Shown in pieces: positions 1 to 8,885 of a DNA stretch of 60,889 nt (positions are counted from its first letter, which is position 1; every line of letters begins with the position of its first letter). A program made the position numbers and the translations under genes. Location: NCBI RefSeq assembly GCF_002198715.1, contig NZ_MWLK01000035.1, forward strand, positions 1-60,889, in the 5' to 3' direction. The stretch comes from Rhodomicrobium sp. R_RK_3. Lineage in GTDB: Bacteria; Pseudomonadota; Alphaproteobacteria; Rhizobiales; Rhodomicrobiaceae. The notes beneath the pieces were generated by a model. It was not told the origin of the DNA. It saw nothing but the letters and a program-made list of their open reading frames with translations, and searched no databases.

Positions 1-35
1 CCGGCATCACGCATCGACGAGCTGATGCCCTGGGC

Positions 36-240
36 TTACGCAAAACCAGCCTGAGCCAGGATCAAGGTGGGGTGGCTGGCCCGCTTACGGTCTGTCGCGT
101 ACGCCACGTGGCAACGGCGAGCTGGCATGCTCACGACTTTTTTGCCGCGTTTCCTTCATCACCTCGATTTCGAGACCGCGCTCGGCAAGCAACTTATTCA
201 GTCGCACATTCTCGACTTCAAATTGCTTCAGGCGCTTGGG
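36..240 (-). pseudogene. IS3-family transposase remnant (orfA tail and orfB head)
   Basis: The minus strand first encodes a leucine-zipper-like tail (KRLKQFEVENVRLNKLLAER) typical of IS3 OrfA. After an A6G run at 137-143, read in another frame, it encodes KKVVSMPARRCHVAYAT, which resembles the start of IS3 OrfB. A6G is the usual programmed frameshift signal of this family. The OrfB frame stops at 36-38, so the DDE catalytic domain is absent here. It is a dead fragment bordering the HNH gene. Confidence 0.65.
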
Positions 241-255
241 AATGCCAGTTCGTGC

Positions 256-1233
256 TTAGGCTACCGCCCGCGCACGATCATCCCAAATTCTTTTCGCGAC
301 CTCACGGCCGAAGAAACGGTGTGCGGCGTAGGGATCATGCTCAGCGCAGTAGATGTGCAGGTTGCTTGGGTTCGGTGCGCCTCTTGCATCTCCAGGCGCA
401 ATAAAGAGCTCGGCATTTTTCACCGTTGCACTGCAGCCGCCTGCATGCTCACATCGCGCTCTGGTCGCCAAGATTCGCACGGTCCAAAACGGATGTGGCA
501 GCTCGTGCCAAACCACAGATCCCAGCGCATACACCGAACGCGGCGGTCGACCGTCCGCATCATAAATAGAAGTTCGGGCACCTTTGCTTTTGTTACACCA
601 TCCACATGCCAGCGCTAGATTGTCTTTGCCGCCTCCCCCGCCAGCGACAGGAACGATATGATCGACCTCTATTCTGATGTCTCGGGAAAGGATGCCTCTT
701 GGCTTAAGGACATCTACAAATTTCGGCAGATCGAGCTCAATTCCCTTTCGCTTCTTTAAGAACCGATCGACAGCTTGCCCGCTGAATTTGAAGCCGCAAA
801 TCCAGCACCTTGGCTCACTTCCCGCTGCATCGACCAAATCCCGTTTTATTGCGCGCGAAGCTCCCACGCGCTTTAACTGCCGATGTCTCTCGACCTCAAG
901 CATGATGCGCTGAGAGATTTTTTGTGCGAACGCGATGCGTTCGTCCTGAGGTTCGCTTGAATAGAGTGCATCGACACGGGCCAGAACATCGGCAAGTACA
1001 TCGATTATCGTTTTAGTTTCATCTTCAACGTAACGTAACGGGTTGCAAAGTCCTTCCATAAACCACCGGAACCAGATCGCATAAGCATCGGCTCGCAGCA
1101 TCGGTTCGTTTCGCGGCAACATCGCGTCGGGCGGCGGTCGAGACGACATGTCAACGAGATCTGTCATTCGCCACAGACTCGACGAATCATGTGGTGTTCC
1201 GTCGATATAGTGGCTGAGGCGCGTGAGCAACAT
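256..1233 (-). CDS. HNH endonuclease, partner of DGQHR protein
   Basis: This 325-residue protein has an HNH nuclease domain in its middle. CWIC (C143, C146) is followed by EVDHIVP (D191, H192), DNL (N205) and CGWCNKSKG (C210, C213), i.e. a metal-binding HNH core with two zinc-ribbon cysteine pairs. The N-terminal 120 residues and C-terminal 100 residues are unassigned. The ATG lies 6 bp after the stop of the DGQHR gene, so the two are almost certainly cotranscribed. HNH enzymes of this layout nick or cut DNA. The link to a DGQHR protein suggests a restriction-like defence role, but the target and any DNA modification are unknown. Confidence 0.8.
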   Translation of the reverse strand: MLLTRLSHYIDGTPHDSSSLWRMTDLVDMSSRPPPDAMLPRNEPMLRADAYAIWFRWFMEGLCNPLRYVEDETKTIIDVLADVLARVDALYSSEPQDERIAFAQKISQRIMLEVERHRQLKRVGASRAIKRDLVDAAGSEPRCWICGFKFSGQAVDRFLKKRKGIELDLPKFVDVLKPRGILSRDIRIEVDHIVPVAGGGGGKDNLALACGWCNKSKGARTSIYDADGRPPRSVYALGSVVWHELPHPFWTVRILATRARCEHAGGCSATVKNAELFIAPGDARGAPNPSNLHIYCAEHDPYAAHRFFGREVAKRIWDDRARAVA

Positions 1234-1239
1234 GAATGC

Positions 1240-2979
1240 CTATCCCTCTTTATAGAGGGTTGAGAAGAGACGGACATTCGGCAACATTCGGGGATCGCGC
1301 CGGTAGCCATACCACACCTTAGACCACTGCTTTCGTGTTCCCGGCGCGTCCTTTTTGACGCCCGAGAGCCGCCAATCACGCGCAAAATAGTTGCGGTCGA
1401 GGTCGAGAAGCCACTCGTCGACCAATCCGGGCACCTGATCTGCTGTATCGATCGTCTTGCGTGTCTCTACGAGAAAAGCAAAGAAATCGGTTGCCAACGT
1501 CGTCAGCGTCGGTTTGTTAAAGAGGTTGGACGCGCGAGGTCGCCCCCAGTAGTTATAGGCATTTGGATTGCTAGTATTACCCAGCGCATCGCGGACTGCT
1601 GACCAGAACTCTATGAATACGGCGCGCCAAGGACCGTCTGGGTTTTGCCAGAAGTTGAAGGCATCGGTGTCAGTGGTACTACTATCGAACGCGATTTTCG
1701 AGCTCTCGAGGAACCGGCGCCGCCACACATCGGCATAATCGATCTTCCGATCGTGGAAATAGCGAGCTCCGCGCAACTCGCGGAACAATGTTACAAGTTG
1801 ACCCAACACCGTCCACGGCAGGAGATCAGAGCCCTCATCTGCAAGTCCCCGGGTTACGAGGTTAGCAAATGGACTCTGAGGGTTTCTTGCGAAAAAACTG
1901 ATAGCCCGGGAGCTCTTGAGCGGAATTCCTGCACTCTCAAGTCGGTCAGTAATTGGCGCAAGCTCGCCTTCCGACAAACTCGTCGAAATGATAGTGGCGA
2001 GCAGCGCTGGCCGCACCGGCGTTGCTTTTTGATTGACGACTACAAACTGAAAGACGTGCTCACCAGGAGCAGCTTCTAAGAGCAATGAGATCGGCAGTCG
2101 ACGCGCACGCTCAATCAGTAATTCCTGCTCGACCTGATCTGCAGCAGTACCTGACACTAATTTGCTTGCAGCTTGTGCCAGCAGCTTTGGATCATTGTCG
2201 ATCGAGTCCCGCGCGGCGCGTAGCGCACCCATCAAGCGGTGCTGGCCATCGACCAAGACGACGGGACGAAGATACGCCTCCAAAGCTTCCCGTCCGAAAC
2301 CCACGAACTCGTCACCCTGGAATTGATCGCCCAATCGCGTCAACAACACTTCCCGAGCGCGAAGCTCCGCCCAAAACTCGGTGACGTGTGACTCCTCGAA
2401 TAGAGCCTCCTCGGGAGCAGCGGTAGCATCTACTTCGCCATCGGTCTCACCGTCATAGTCCTCCGGCTCCTCGCCGTTATCGTCGGACGTGGGCGAGATG
2501 GGGACGTCGGCACTAGACCTGAGCTTTGCGATCAACTCGTCCGGATCTGCACGCCCAGTGAGTTCGGGAACGCGCTCCTCCAAAGCCTCTCGCGCTTGGC
2601 GGAACAGGTCTACCAGCCTCTGGGTCGAACGATCTTGCAACGAAATTTTCAGCGTTCCCGCAACCGCAGAAGCATCGGTTTCTGCGTGGGTCGGCGTAAA
2701 AGCAACGTCGACACCTTCCGCCTTGCGGATCGCACAAAGGAGTGGATTGTGAATGACGTTGCGCGGTTCGCTGTAGAACCTTGCAATCTGCTGCACACGG
2801 AGTTCGTTCACATCGCGCTGAAAGCCGATGGTTTCCCCGTCTAGCAAGCGCGACTTTTGGGGTATCCCTACCCATTGGTCGATCTCAACCGCCGAAGCCG
2901 AGAGCAAGACCAGAGGCGGAGCGTCGCCACCTTGACGCGCCAATAACGCTGGATATTCGAATATCTTGACCGGCATCAT
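1240..2979 (-). CDS. DGQHR-domain protein (DndB-like)
   Basis: This 579-residue protein carries the diagnostic VLVDGQHRLMGAL motif (DGQHR at 244-248), preceded by an FQRDVNELRVQQIARFY segment near 53-69 and followed by FQFVVVNQKATPVRPALL. These three blocks are the conserved core of the DGQHR family, which includes DndB, the transcriptional and stoichiometric regulator of phosphorothioate modification, and DpdB of 7-deazaguanine modification. An acidic low-complexity insert (about 165-195) splits the domain. No dnd or dpd modification genes are visible. ATG codons occur at 2979 and 2976. The gene leads a two-gene operon with the HNH nuclease. Confidence 0.75.
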   Translation of the reverse strand: MMPVKIFEYPALLARQGGDAPPLVLLSASAVEIDQWVGIPQKSRLLDGETIGFQRDVNELRVQQIARFYSEPRNVIHNPLLCAIRKAEGVDVAFTPTHAETDASAVAGTLKISLQDRSTQRLVDLFRQAREALEERVPELTGRADPDELIAKLRSSADVPISPTSDDNGEEPEDYDGETDGEVDATAAPEEALFEESHVTEFWAELRAREVLLTRLGDQFQGDEFVGFGREALEAYLRPVVLVDGQHRLMGALRAARDSIDNDPKLLAQAASKLVSGTAADQVEQELLIERARRLPISLLLEAAPGEHVFQFVVVNQKATPVRPALLATIISTSLSEGELAPITDRLESAGIPLKSSRAISFFARNPQSPFANLVTRGLADEGSDLLPWTVLGQLVTLFRELRGARYFHDRKIDYADVWRRRFLESSKIAFDSSTTDTDAFNFWQNPDGPWRAVFIEFWSAVRDALGNTSNPNAYNYWGRPRASNLFNKPTLTTLATDFFAFLVETRKTIDTADQVPGLVDEWLLDLDRNYFARDWRLSGVKKDAPGTRKQWSKVWYGYRRDPRMLPNVRLFSTLYKEG

Positions 2980-3294
2980 AATACTTTCGCTGCTCTTTTT
3001 TCACCCTAGGCTGCATCGAAAGCGGCTTCAACTATAGCTCGCTCGGCTCCCCAGCTTTGCATAGCGGCGCAAGAAGGTTTCCTGCTTGTGTGGCTTGTCA
3101 ACCATCCGCTCGACGAGTGCTGCTAGAATCCGACCCAAAGGCCTGAAGCTTCATTGACGCAAGCGGTCTCACCACCAAGCTCGTACGCCTGCACGATCCT
3201 TCGCCTCAGCCATTGGTAATTTCACACTGCAGGGAGACAAATAGGTGGATAGAGCTAAAAACTATCGAGGAAAATCAGCCGCATATTTGAGTGC

Positions 3295-3318
3295 TGGCGG
3301 AGAGGGAGGGGTTCGAAC
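3295..3318 (-). other. Partial tRNA-Ser 3' end, putative attachment site
   Basis: Read on the minus strand, this 24-nt stretch begins GTTCGAACCCC and ends CTCTCCGCCA, matching the T-loop, T-stem 3' side, acceptor stem, discriminator and CCA of bacterial tRNA-Ser. The match stops at the T-loop: sequence on the 5' side does not pair with the T-stem, so no tRNA gene is present. Such fragments are left where a tyrosine integrase recombines at a tRNA 3' end. By polarity, the inserted DNA would lie to the right (higher coordinates). No integrase gene is visible. Confidence 0.55.
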
Positions 3319-3926
3319 TGCTACGTGCTGAACGCGACGAATGCCGCTAAATCCGCAGGCGCAGCCCACTTTAACTATCGTCTTCAGCGCTCAGCAGCTT
3401 TTCCTTTCGGACTGCGCACCGAACGGGTGGAGCGTTTTTACCGGCATTGCAAGGTGCCCGAAGCGGATATCTTGTAAAGGCGCCGGGCTGGTGCTTAGCA
3501 ATGCTGTAACGGCGGCCTTCCCGCAAAGCGAAATGACCTGTCGCAGGGATGATGAGAGGCGCCGGCATATGACGCTCTGTAGCGACGGTGCCTTATCTCA
3601 GCCAATGGAAAAGCCGTAAATTGACACATGACGTCTTCGCCTGCTGTGGTGCCATTGCTTTGACCAAGAATCCAAACCGCACCGCTTCCGAAGCGTTCTC
3701 TAATTCCGGGTCTGGGGTCAAGCTCTGATCGTTGTCCTTGCCGAGGCCACGGTTCTCTCCGCGGTAGAGGCTAAACTCTCCGCATGATGGCGTGGGTGAC
3801 GTTGGCGGATCAATGTGTGAAGCGCGTTTTGCTCCTATGAGCATCGCAAAGCTTGGGGCGATCTCGCCACCGCCATCGTCCCGGCAGGGACATCGTGACC
3901 CGCTATCGGCGGGAACTCATCTTGGC
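3319..3926. other. Gene-free stretch right of the tRNA fragment
   Basis: About 600 bases with only short, family-less reading frames on both strands. I see no convincing gene, RNA or repeat here. The 300 bases between the DGQHR start (2979) and the tRNA fragment are likewise without a recognisable gene. Together with the IS110 remnant that follows, this looks like scar tissue of insertions and deletions. Confidence 0.4.
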
Positions 3927-4690
3927 TCAAGCCGCCTTTGGCGCTGCCTCCTGCGATGACCAGTTGAAGTCGGTGCCGTCGACCCACATCCGATGCAGGA
4001 TGACGGACAGCTTGCGGGCCACGGCGACCTTGGCCTTGCGCAGACTGCTGCGCTTGGCAAGCCGCATGCCCCAGGCCTTGCGCCGACCATTTGGCGACCC
4101 GGGTGAGCAGCACGCTGGCGGCCTCATAGAGGTAGCTGCGCAGCATGGCGTCGCCGCATTTCGAGATCCGGCCGGTCCAATCGATTTCGCCGGAGGCATA
4201 GCGCCTCGTCGTCAGGCCGAGATAGGCGCCGACATTGCGCGATCGCCCAAAACGGGCGGGATCATCGATGGTAGCGAGGAAGCATAGCGCTGTGATCGGG
4301 CAGACGCCGGGTGCAGTCATCAGGCGACGCGCCGGAGCGCTGGCTTTCGCCAGCCGCCTGACTTTGCCATCCAGCTCCACAATCTGGCGTCCGACCGCTT
4401 CTCGCGCCTGGAGCAGTGGCTCGACGGCGGCGGCGAGCTCGGGGCAGCCCTCGAGCAAGTCATCAGCACGCAGCGTGAAGGTATTCTGCTTGGCCCGCCC
4501 GATGACGAGGCCAAAGTTCTTCAGTAGACCACGGATCTGGTTCTCCATGTCCCGCTTGATCTTGACCAGCAGCGCCCGGCTGGCCAGCAGTGCCTTGATG
4601 GCGTGGCTGTCCAGTCTTTTGACGCGCACCTCCTTATACCAGCCGGCCTGCATGATCCGTGCAATGCCGATGGCATCGTTGCGGTCATTC
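3927..4690 (-). pseudogene. IS110-family transposase remnant
   Basis: On the minus strand NDAIGIARIMQAGWYKEVR followed by [29 protein letters not shown] and [17 protein letters not shown] gives the C-terminal transposase_20 half of an IS110/IS1111-type recombinase. The true C-terminus ([21 protein letters not shown]...) lies in a different frame ending at 3927, so there is a frameshift near 4085. The N-terminal DEDD RuvC-like catalytic domain is missing beyond 4690, where a stop interrupts the frame. It is inactive. Confidence 0.8.
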
Positions 4691-4692
4691 CA

Positions 4693-4945
4693 TGCCGTTC
4701 AAGGCCGGATCTCAGAGACGCTGTTCGCATCGAAAACCACCGAGGTTGCCTGGCGGTCCAAGCCCAGCTTCTATGCGATATCGCGAAACGACCGCACGAC
4801 TGCGCCTGAACTACAGCGTTTCGTCGCCGAGCGCATGAAGGCGACTACGATCGAGCTAGACTCCAGCCATGTTTCGCTCATCTCCCATCCGCGCGAGATC
4901 GCGAACCTCATCCTTCAGGCGGCGGCCTATACGATAAGCCAATAG
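4693..4945 (+). pseudogene. C-terminal fragment of an alpha/beta hydrolase
   Basis: The plus-strand frame ending at 4945 reads AWRSKPSFYAISRNDRT, PELQRFVAERMKATTIELDS and SHVSLISHPREIANLILQAA. This matches the end of the alpha/beta-hydrolase fold, with the catalytic His in SHVSLISHP. The first two thirds of the enzyme, including the nucleophile elbow, are absent, and the fragment abuts the IS110 remnant at about 4690. Disruption by that element is the simplest explanation. No start or ribosome-binding site is present. Confidence 0.6.
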
Positions 4946-5573
4946 GCCACTGTGGCGGCGGCAATCTTCGCACTCGACGAGGCAATGCCGCCGATTCTGC
5001 CGGCACAGGACGAGGCGCAGAAACCCAGCTATGCCTCTCGATGCTAATCTCGCCGAGGTGACGCAACCGATGGAGAGGAACGATCGCCCCCTTGCGGAGA
5101 GTGCTCCTCGAACGTGACTATGCTCGCCAACGCGCGCAGCGAGACGGCCGCTACGAGGCGACCTTTCCGCCTCCGCCCCGGAACTGATAGCCGTCCAAAG
5201 TCGGCTGCCAGCAATGGCCTGAGACTGTGAGAGCTAACACGGCTATCAGAGCGAGATTGCCGAGTGCCTTCGCAGGGAGACGATCTGGGCTGTCAGGCCG
5301 ATGATCAGAGCAAGCAGCAGACCTGCCTGCGAGCCGAGGAGGATGGGCGAATTCAGGTTGGTCACCAGCGGGTGGCCGTTCGGAACGCGGCGCAAAGTCT
5401 CCGTCAGGGTCGGCGGCATCAGCAGGAACGCGGTGAGGCTCAGCAGATCGTCTCGATATAGACGCCGGCGCGGCCGATCCCCCGAAGCCGTCCGACCTGT
5501 AGCCAGCAACCAGCAACGCAAGCGTGATCGCAGCAATGGCGTAACTGACCGGCTGATGCTCCGTCAGCCTCCA
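4946..5573. other. Degenerate spacer, possible membrane-protein fossil
   Basis: No intact gene is seen. On the minus strand around 5246-5460 one frame encodes hydrophobic segments (LLSLTAFLLMPPTLTETL and ILLGSQAGLLLALIIGLTAQ) that could be two membrane helices, while neighbouring frames continue with other hydrophobic stretches. This is suggestive of a frameshifted small membrane-protein gene. I could not assign it to a family. The rest of the stretch is featureless. Confidence 0.3.
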
Positions 5574-6533
5574 TCATTCCGACGCGACGAAATAGGACGG
5601 CCCTGTCAGACGGCGGGCACGGACATCCTCATGCGCCTGCGCTGCGGCTCGAAGCGGATAGCGTGTGGCCTGAATACGAGAAAACGCTCCCGCGCGAACA
5701 GCGTCGAACAATTCGCCCACTGCCTGTCCTATGAGTTCGCCGCGGACGTTGCGTACGGTGCTTCCACCCGCGACGCTGATCCTTCTGGTCGCGATGAGCG
5801 CCTCGTCGAGTTCGGCGGTTCCAGAGGCGGCTCCGATGGTCAGCAACCGACCGCCGTCACGTAGGGCCCCCACCGATCGGGCGATCGTCGCCTTTCCCAC
5901 GAACTCGTAGACAGCATCGACTCCATCCGGCGCTAGGGCTTTCAGTTTGACGTCGAACGTCTCGTCGCCTGTCAGAATCGCGTGATCGGTGACAGCAGCC
6001 AGGGTCTCCAGCTTCTCCGGGGAACCTGTGGTACCGATGACCCTCGCGCCCAGAGCTTTCGCCCAGAGCGACACGATGGTCCCAGTCGCGCCGGTCGCCC
6101 CTTGAACGAGAATGGTCTGCCCGGCCTCGAGTTGGTGAAGCAGCCGTAGCCCCATCCAGGCAGTCAGGCCCTTGCCGAGGAACGTCACAGCCTGGTCTTC
6201 TGAGATATCGTCGGGCAAGCGCACCAATGGCGCGACAGGCACGATACGCCGCGTCGCATAGCTGCCGGGGGCGTAAAAATATGCCACCCGGTCCCCGATC
6301 TCGAACTCGGTGCCTGCGCCGACAGCTTCGACTGTGCCACTGCCTTCGATACCCAGCACGGCTGGCAAATCGAGCGGGAAAGTGCCGTCCCGGAACATCG
6401 TGTCGACGAAGTTCAATCCGATCGCCCGCTGCCGCAGGCGCACCTCGCCAAGCCCCGGCTCGCCGACGTCGACGCTCTCCCACGTTAGAACGCTTGGCTC
6501 ACCATGCTCGTAGAGGCGGATTGCATGAGCCAT
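5574..6533 (-). CDS. Quinone oxidoreductase, MDR family
   Basis: This 319-residue zinc-independent medium-chain dehydrogenase/reductase resembles NADPH:quinone reductase (QorA/zeta-crystallin type). It has the N-terminal GroES-like fold (GLNFVDTMFRDGTF), the LGIEGSGTVEAVG turn and a Rossmann motif VQGATGATGTIVSLWAKALGA near 145. No structural-zinc cysteines are seen. Its ATG overlaps the stop of the upstream CurA-like gene in a TGATG arrangement, so the two are translationally coupled. It is a clear paralogue of the reductase at 11017-11982. It likely performs NADPH-dependent reduction of quinones or enones in the cytoplasm. Confidence 0.85.
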   Translation of the reverse strand: MAHAIRLYEHGEPSVLTWESVDVGEPGLGEVRLRQRAIGLNFVDTMFRDGTFPLDLPAVLGIEGSGTVEAVGAGTEFEIGDRVAYFYAPGSYATRRIVPVAPLVRLPDDISEDQAVTFLGKGLTAWMGLRLLHQLEAGQTILVQGATGATGTIVSLWAKALGARVIGTTGSPEKLETLAAVTDHAILTGDETFDVKLKALAPDGVDAVYEFVGKATIARSVGALRDGGRLLTIGAASGTAELDEALIATRRISVAGGSTVRNVRGELIGQAVGELFDAVRAGAFSRIQATRYPLRAAAQAHEDVRARRLTGPSYFVASE

Positions 6534-7546
6534 CAGTCGATGATCCTCAGCATCATCTTGCCGTCATTGTTGCCATCGAACAGACGCAACATTGCCGGCA
6601 GGACATTCTCAATGCCTTGCTCGATATGCTCATCGACGCGCAACTTGCCGTCTCTGACCCAGCCCATCAGTTCGGGCACTGCCTCGCCGATGCGGTGGAA
6701 ATAGTGGGTCAGGATGACCCCCTCCATGCGCGCGCCCTGGACGATCAGCTCCCAGAGATTGCGCGCGCCGCGCGGCTCGGAATTATATTCCGAGATAAGG
6801 CCGCACAGCACGATCCGCGCTTTGGGATTGATGGCTCGTAGGCCGGCGTCGAGGATGTCGCCGCCGACATTCTCGAACTGAATGTCGACGCCATTCGGCG
6901 CGGCCTGCCGGATCTCAGCCAGCAGTTCGTCGCCATCCTTGCCGCGGTAGTCAATCGCCGCATCGAAGCCATAGTCGTCCAGTAGGCGCCGAACCTTGGC
7001 CGGACCACCCGCAACGCCGATGGTCCGGCAACCCCTCATCTTCGCGATCTGCCCCACCAGCGAGCCGACCGACCCGGCCGCGCCAGTCACGAGAACGGTC
7101 TCGCCAGCTTTCGGCTGGCCGATCGCCAGGAGCCCGAAATAGGCCGCGAGCCCCGTAGGACCGATGACCGACAGATAGTTGGTGATGGAGGGAACGGCCT
7201 CGGGATCGACCAGATTGTTGTAGCCGCCTTCGACGCCGACGCTGAAATCCTCGACCGCGTTCACGCCGGCTGCCCAAGCGCCGACTGGGAAGGCATCGCT
7301 GCGGGACTCGACGATCTGCCCGACGGTGCTTGCACGGACCGGCCCGCCAAGCGCGATCGGCGGCAGGTAGGACGGCCGGTCGTCCATCCAACCGCGCTGC
7401 GCGGGGTCGATGGAAACATAGTGATTGCGCAGCAGGAATTGGCCTGGTTCGAGCGTCGGCGTCCGCTCCTTCGTCAGCAGGAAATCTTCATGGACGGGAA
7501 CGCCGCTCGGACGTCGAACGAGAGTAAATCTGCGGTTGACCGGCAC
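6533..7546 (-). CDS. CurA-like NADP-dependent enal/enone reductase
   Basis: This 337-residue protein of the CurA/leukotriene-B4 12-hydroxydehydrogenase (2-alkenal reductase) branch of MDR enzymes has NHYVSIDPAQRGWMDD, the VTGAAGSVGSLVGQIAKMRG nucleotide-binding loop and VDIQFENVGGDILDAGL. I place the start at a GTG (7546) preceded by GGAG: the decayed paralogue at 17690 has the same GTG and the same downstream residues, and upstream sequence is not protein-like. It reduces conjugated double bonds with NADPH. It is the first gene of a two-gene operon with the quinone reductase, and a palindromic operator lies upstream. Confidence 0.85.
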   Translation of the reverse strand: MPVNRRFTLVRRPSGVPVHEDFLLTKERTPTLEPGQFLLRNHYVSIDPAQRGWMDDRPSYLPPIALGGPVRASTVGQIVESRSDAFPVGAWAAGVNAVEDFSVGVEGGYNNLVDPEAVPSITNYLSVIGPTGLAAYFGLLAIGQPKAGETVLVTGAAGSVGSLVGQIAKMRGCRTIGVAGGPAKVRRLLDDYGFDAAIDYRGKDGDELLAEIRQAAPNGVDIQFENVGGDILDAGLRAINPKARIVLCGLISEYNSEPRGARNLWELIVQGARMEGVILTHYFHRIGEAVPELMGWVRDGKLRVDEHIEQGIENVLPAMLRLFDGNNDGKMMLRIID

Positions 7547-7618
7547 GTAAACTCCATCGCCTAGTTTTCTTAGCGGCGAAGATGAGTAGCGGCCTCCTGG
7601 GTCAGAAGTGCCTCTTCC

Positions 7619-7635
7619 GGAATACGAACTATTCC
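7619..7635. promoter_or_regulatory. Palindromic operator upstream of the curA-like gene
   Basis: GGAATA CGAAC TATTCC is a perfect inverted repeat about 75 bp upstream of the GTG start, in the 325-bp space between the divergent reductase genes. The same GGAAT-N7-ATTCC pattern recurs at the matching position upstream of the decayed paralogue (17763-17779), so it is probably a conserved repressor or activator site. The regulator is unknown. Confidence 0.5.
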
Positions 7636-7872
7636 ACGGAAGAATACGCGACCATATAACTCCGCCGCGCATCACTTCCGACCGATGAACTTGGGTCGCG
7701 CGGGCGGAAACAAACATTCCACCATGCAATAGATACAATTCCTCGGCACGGTCTGACGATCTCGATCCGTTTCCCCTACTTGCTCGGCAACGCTCTTCAA
7801 GAGCATACGCGCGTCGCATGGCCCGAGCCGTAGCGAGCGCAGCTCAAGGTCTACACTCGCGAAGGGAATGCC

Positions 7873-8865
7873 ATGCCGCGTATCGTCCAGTTCTCCGAAA
7901 TTGGCGGCCCAGAGGTTCTCCAATTCGTCGAGATGGACACGCCGGTTCCAAATGACGAGGAGGTCCTGATACGGGTCAAGGCCCTCGGCCTCAACCGCGC
8001 GGAGGCTATGTACCGGCGGAACAACTATATCTTCGAGACGGTTCTGCCTGCTCACCTCGGCACTGAAGCTGCCGGGATCGTCGAGGCGGTCGGTAAGAGC
8101 GTCACGCATGTGAAGGTCGGAGATCGCGCCAACACGGTGCCGGCTTTCCGCATGGGCGACTATGCCATCTATAGCGAAGCTGTCGCGATGCCCGGTTACG
8201 CTGTGGTCAAGCAGCCTGACGGGCTCTCCTTCGAAGAAGCCGCCTCGCTCTGGGTGATGTTCCTAACCCCATATAGCGCGCTGATCGAGGACGCCAATAT
8301 CCAGCCTGGCGAACCTGTGTTGATTTCGGCCGCATCGAGCAGCACCGGCATCGCCGCCATCCAGATCGCCAATCGCGCCGGTGCAATCCCAATCGCCCTG
8401 ACGCGCACAAGTGCCAAACAACAAAGACTATTCAACGCCGGCGCCAAGCATGTCATTCCCTTCGCCGAAGTCGACTTGGTGGCGGAGGTCGCGAGGATTA
8501 CCGATAGCAAGGGCGTGCGCGTGGCGTTCGATCCGGTGGGCGGCGAATTGCTCCCCAAGTTGATGCAAGTGATGCCGTGGCAGGGCATCCTTTACATCTA
8601 CGGCGCGCTTGCAGGCGACACGGCGACTGTTCCAGTCCTGACACAGATCGGCCAGATGGTGACGATCAAGGGCTGGATGCCGGCCGATATTCTCTATAAC
8701 CGCGATCGCCTGCAGGTCGCAGTCGATTACATCACCGCAGGCCTCGGCGAAGGCACGCTGTCTCCCGTCATCGATCGCATCTTCCCCTTCGACGAAATGG
8801 TGGAGGCCCATCGGTATCTCGAATCTGCGCAGCAATTTGGGAAAATCGTGGTGAAGGTCGACTGA
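7873..8865 (+). CDS. Zinc-independent alcohol dehydrogenase/quinone reductase, MDR family
   Basis: This 330-residue MDR protein is divergently transcribed from the curA-like operon. Motifs are LGLNRAEAMYRRNNY, LGTEAAGIVEAVG, the catalytic-domain hinge ASLWVMFLTPYSAL, the cofactor loop ISAASSSTGIAAIQIANRAGA and VAFDPVGGELLPKLM. There is no zinc-ligand set. The family acts on quinones and unsaturated carbonyls with NAD(P)H; the exact substrate is unknown. It belongs with two other MDR reductases in the first 12 kb, and the convergent LysR gene just downstream is a candidate regulator. Confidence 0.85.
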   Translation: MPRIVQFSEIGGPEVLQFVEMDTPVPNDEEVLIRVKALGLNRAEAMYRRNNYIFETVLPAHLGTEAAGIVEAVGKSVTHVKVGDRANTVPAFRMGDYAIYSEAVAMPGYAVVKQPDGLSFEEAASLWVMFLTPYSALIEDANIQPGEPVLISAASSSTGIAAIQIANRAGAIPIALTRTSAKQQRLFNAGAKHVIPFAEVDLVAEVARITDSKGVRVAFDPVGGELLPKLMQVMPWQGILYIYGALAGDTATVPVLTQIGQMVTIKGWMPADILYNRDRLQVAVDYITAGLGEGTLSPVIDRIFPFDEMVEAHRYLESAQQFGKIVVKVD

Positions 8866-8885
8866 TACAAACCTCACCAGCGCGG

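Noticed and set aside
67-618. 183- and 110-codon plus-strand frames at the left edge
   Set aside because: They overlap the IS3 remnant and run antisense to the HNH gene, with no motif or ribosome-binding site.
3280-3370. Possible complete tRNA gene around the TTCGAAC motif
   Set aside because: Only the last 24 nt fit tRNA-Ser; the T-stem 5' side, anticodon arm and D arm are absent on both strands.
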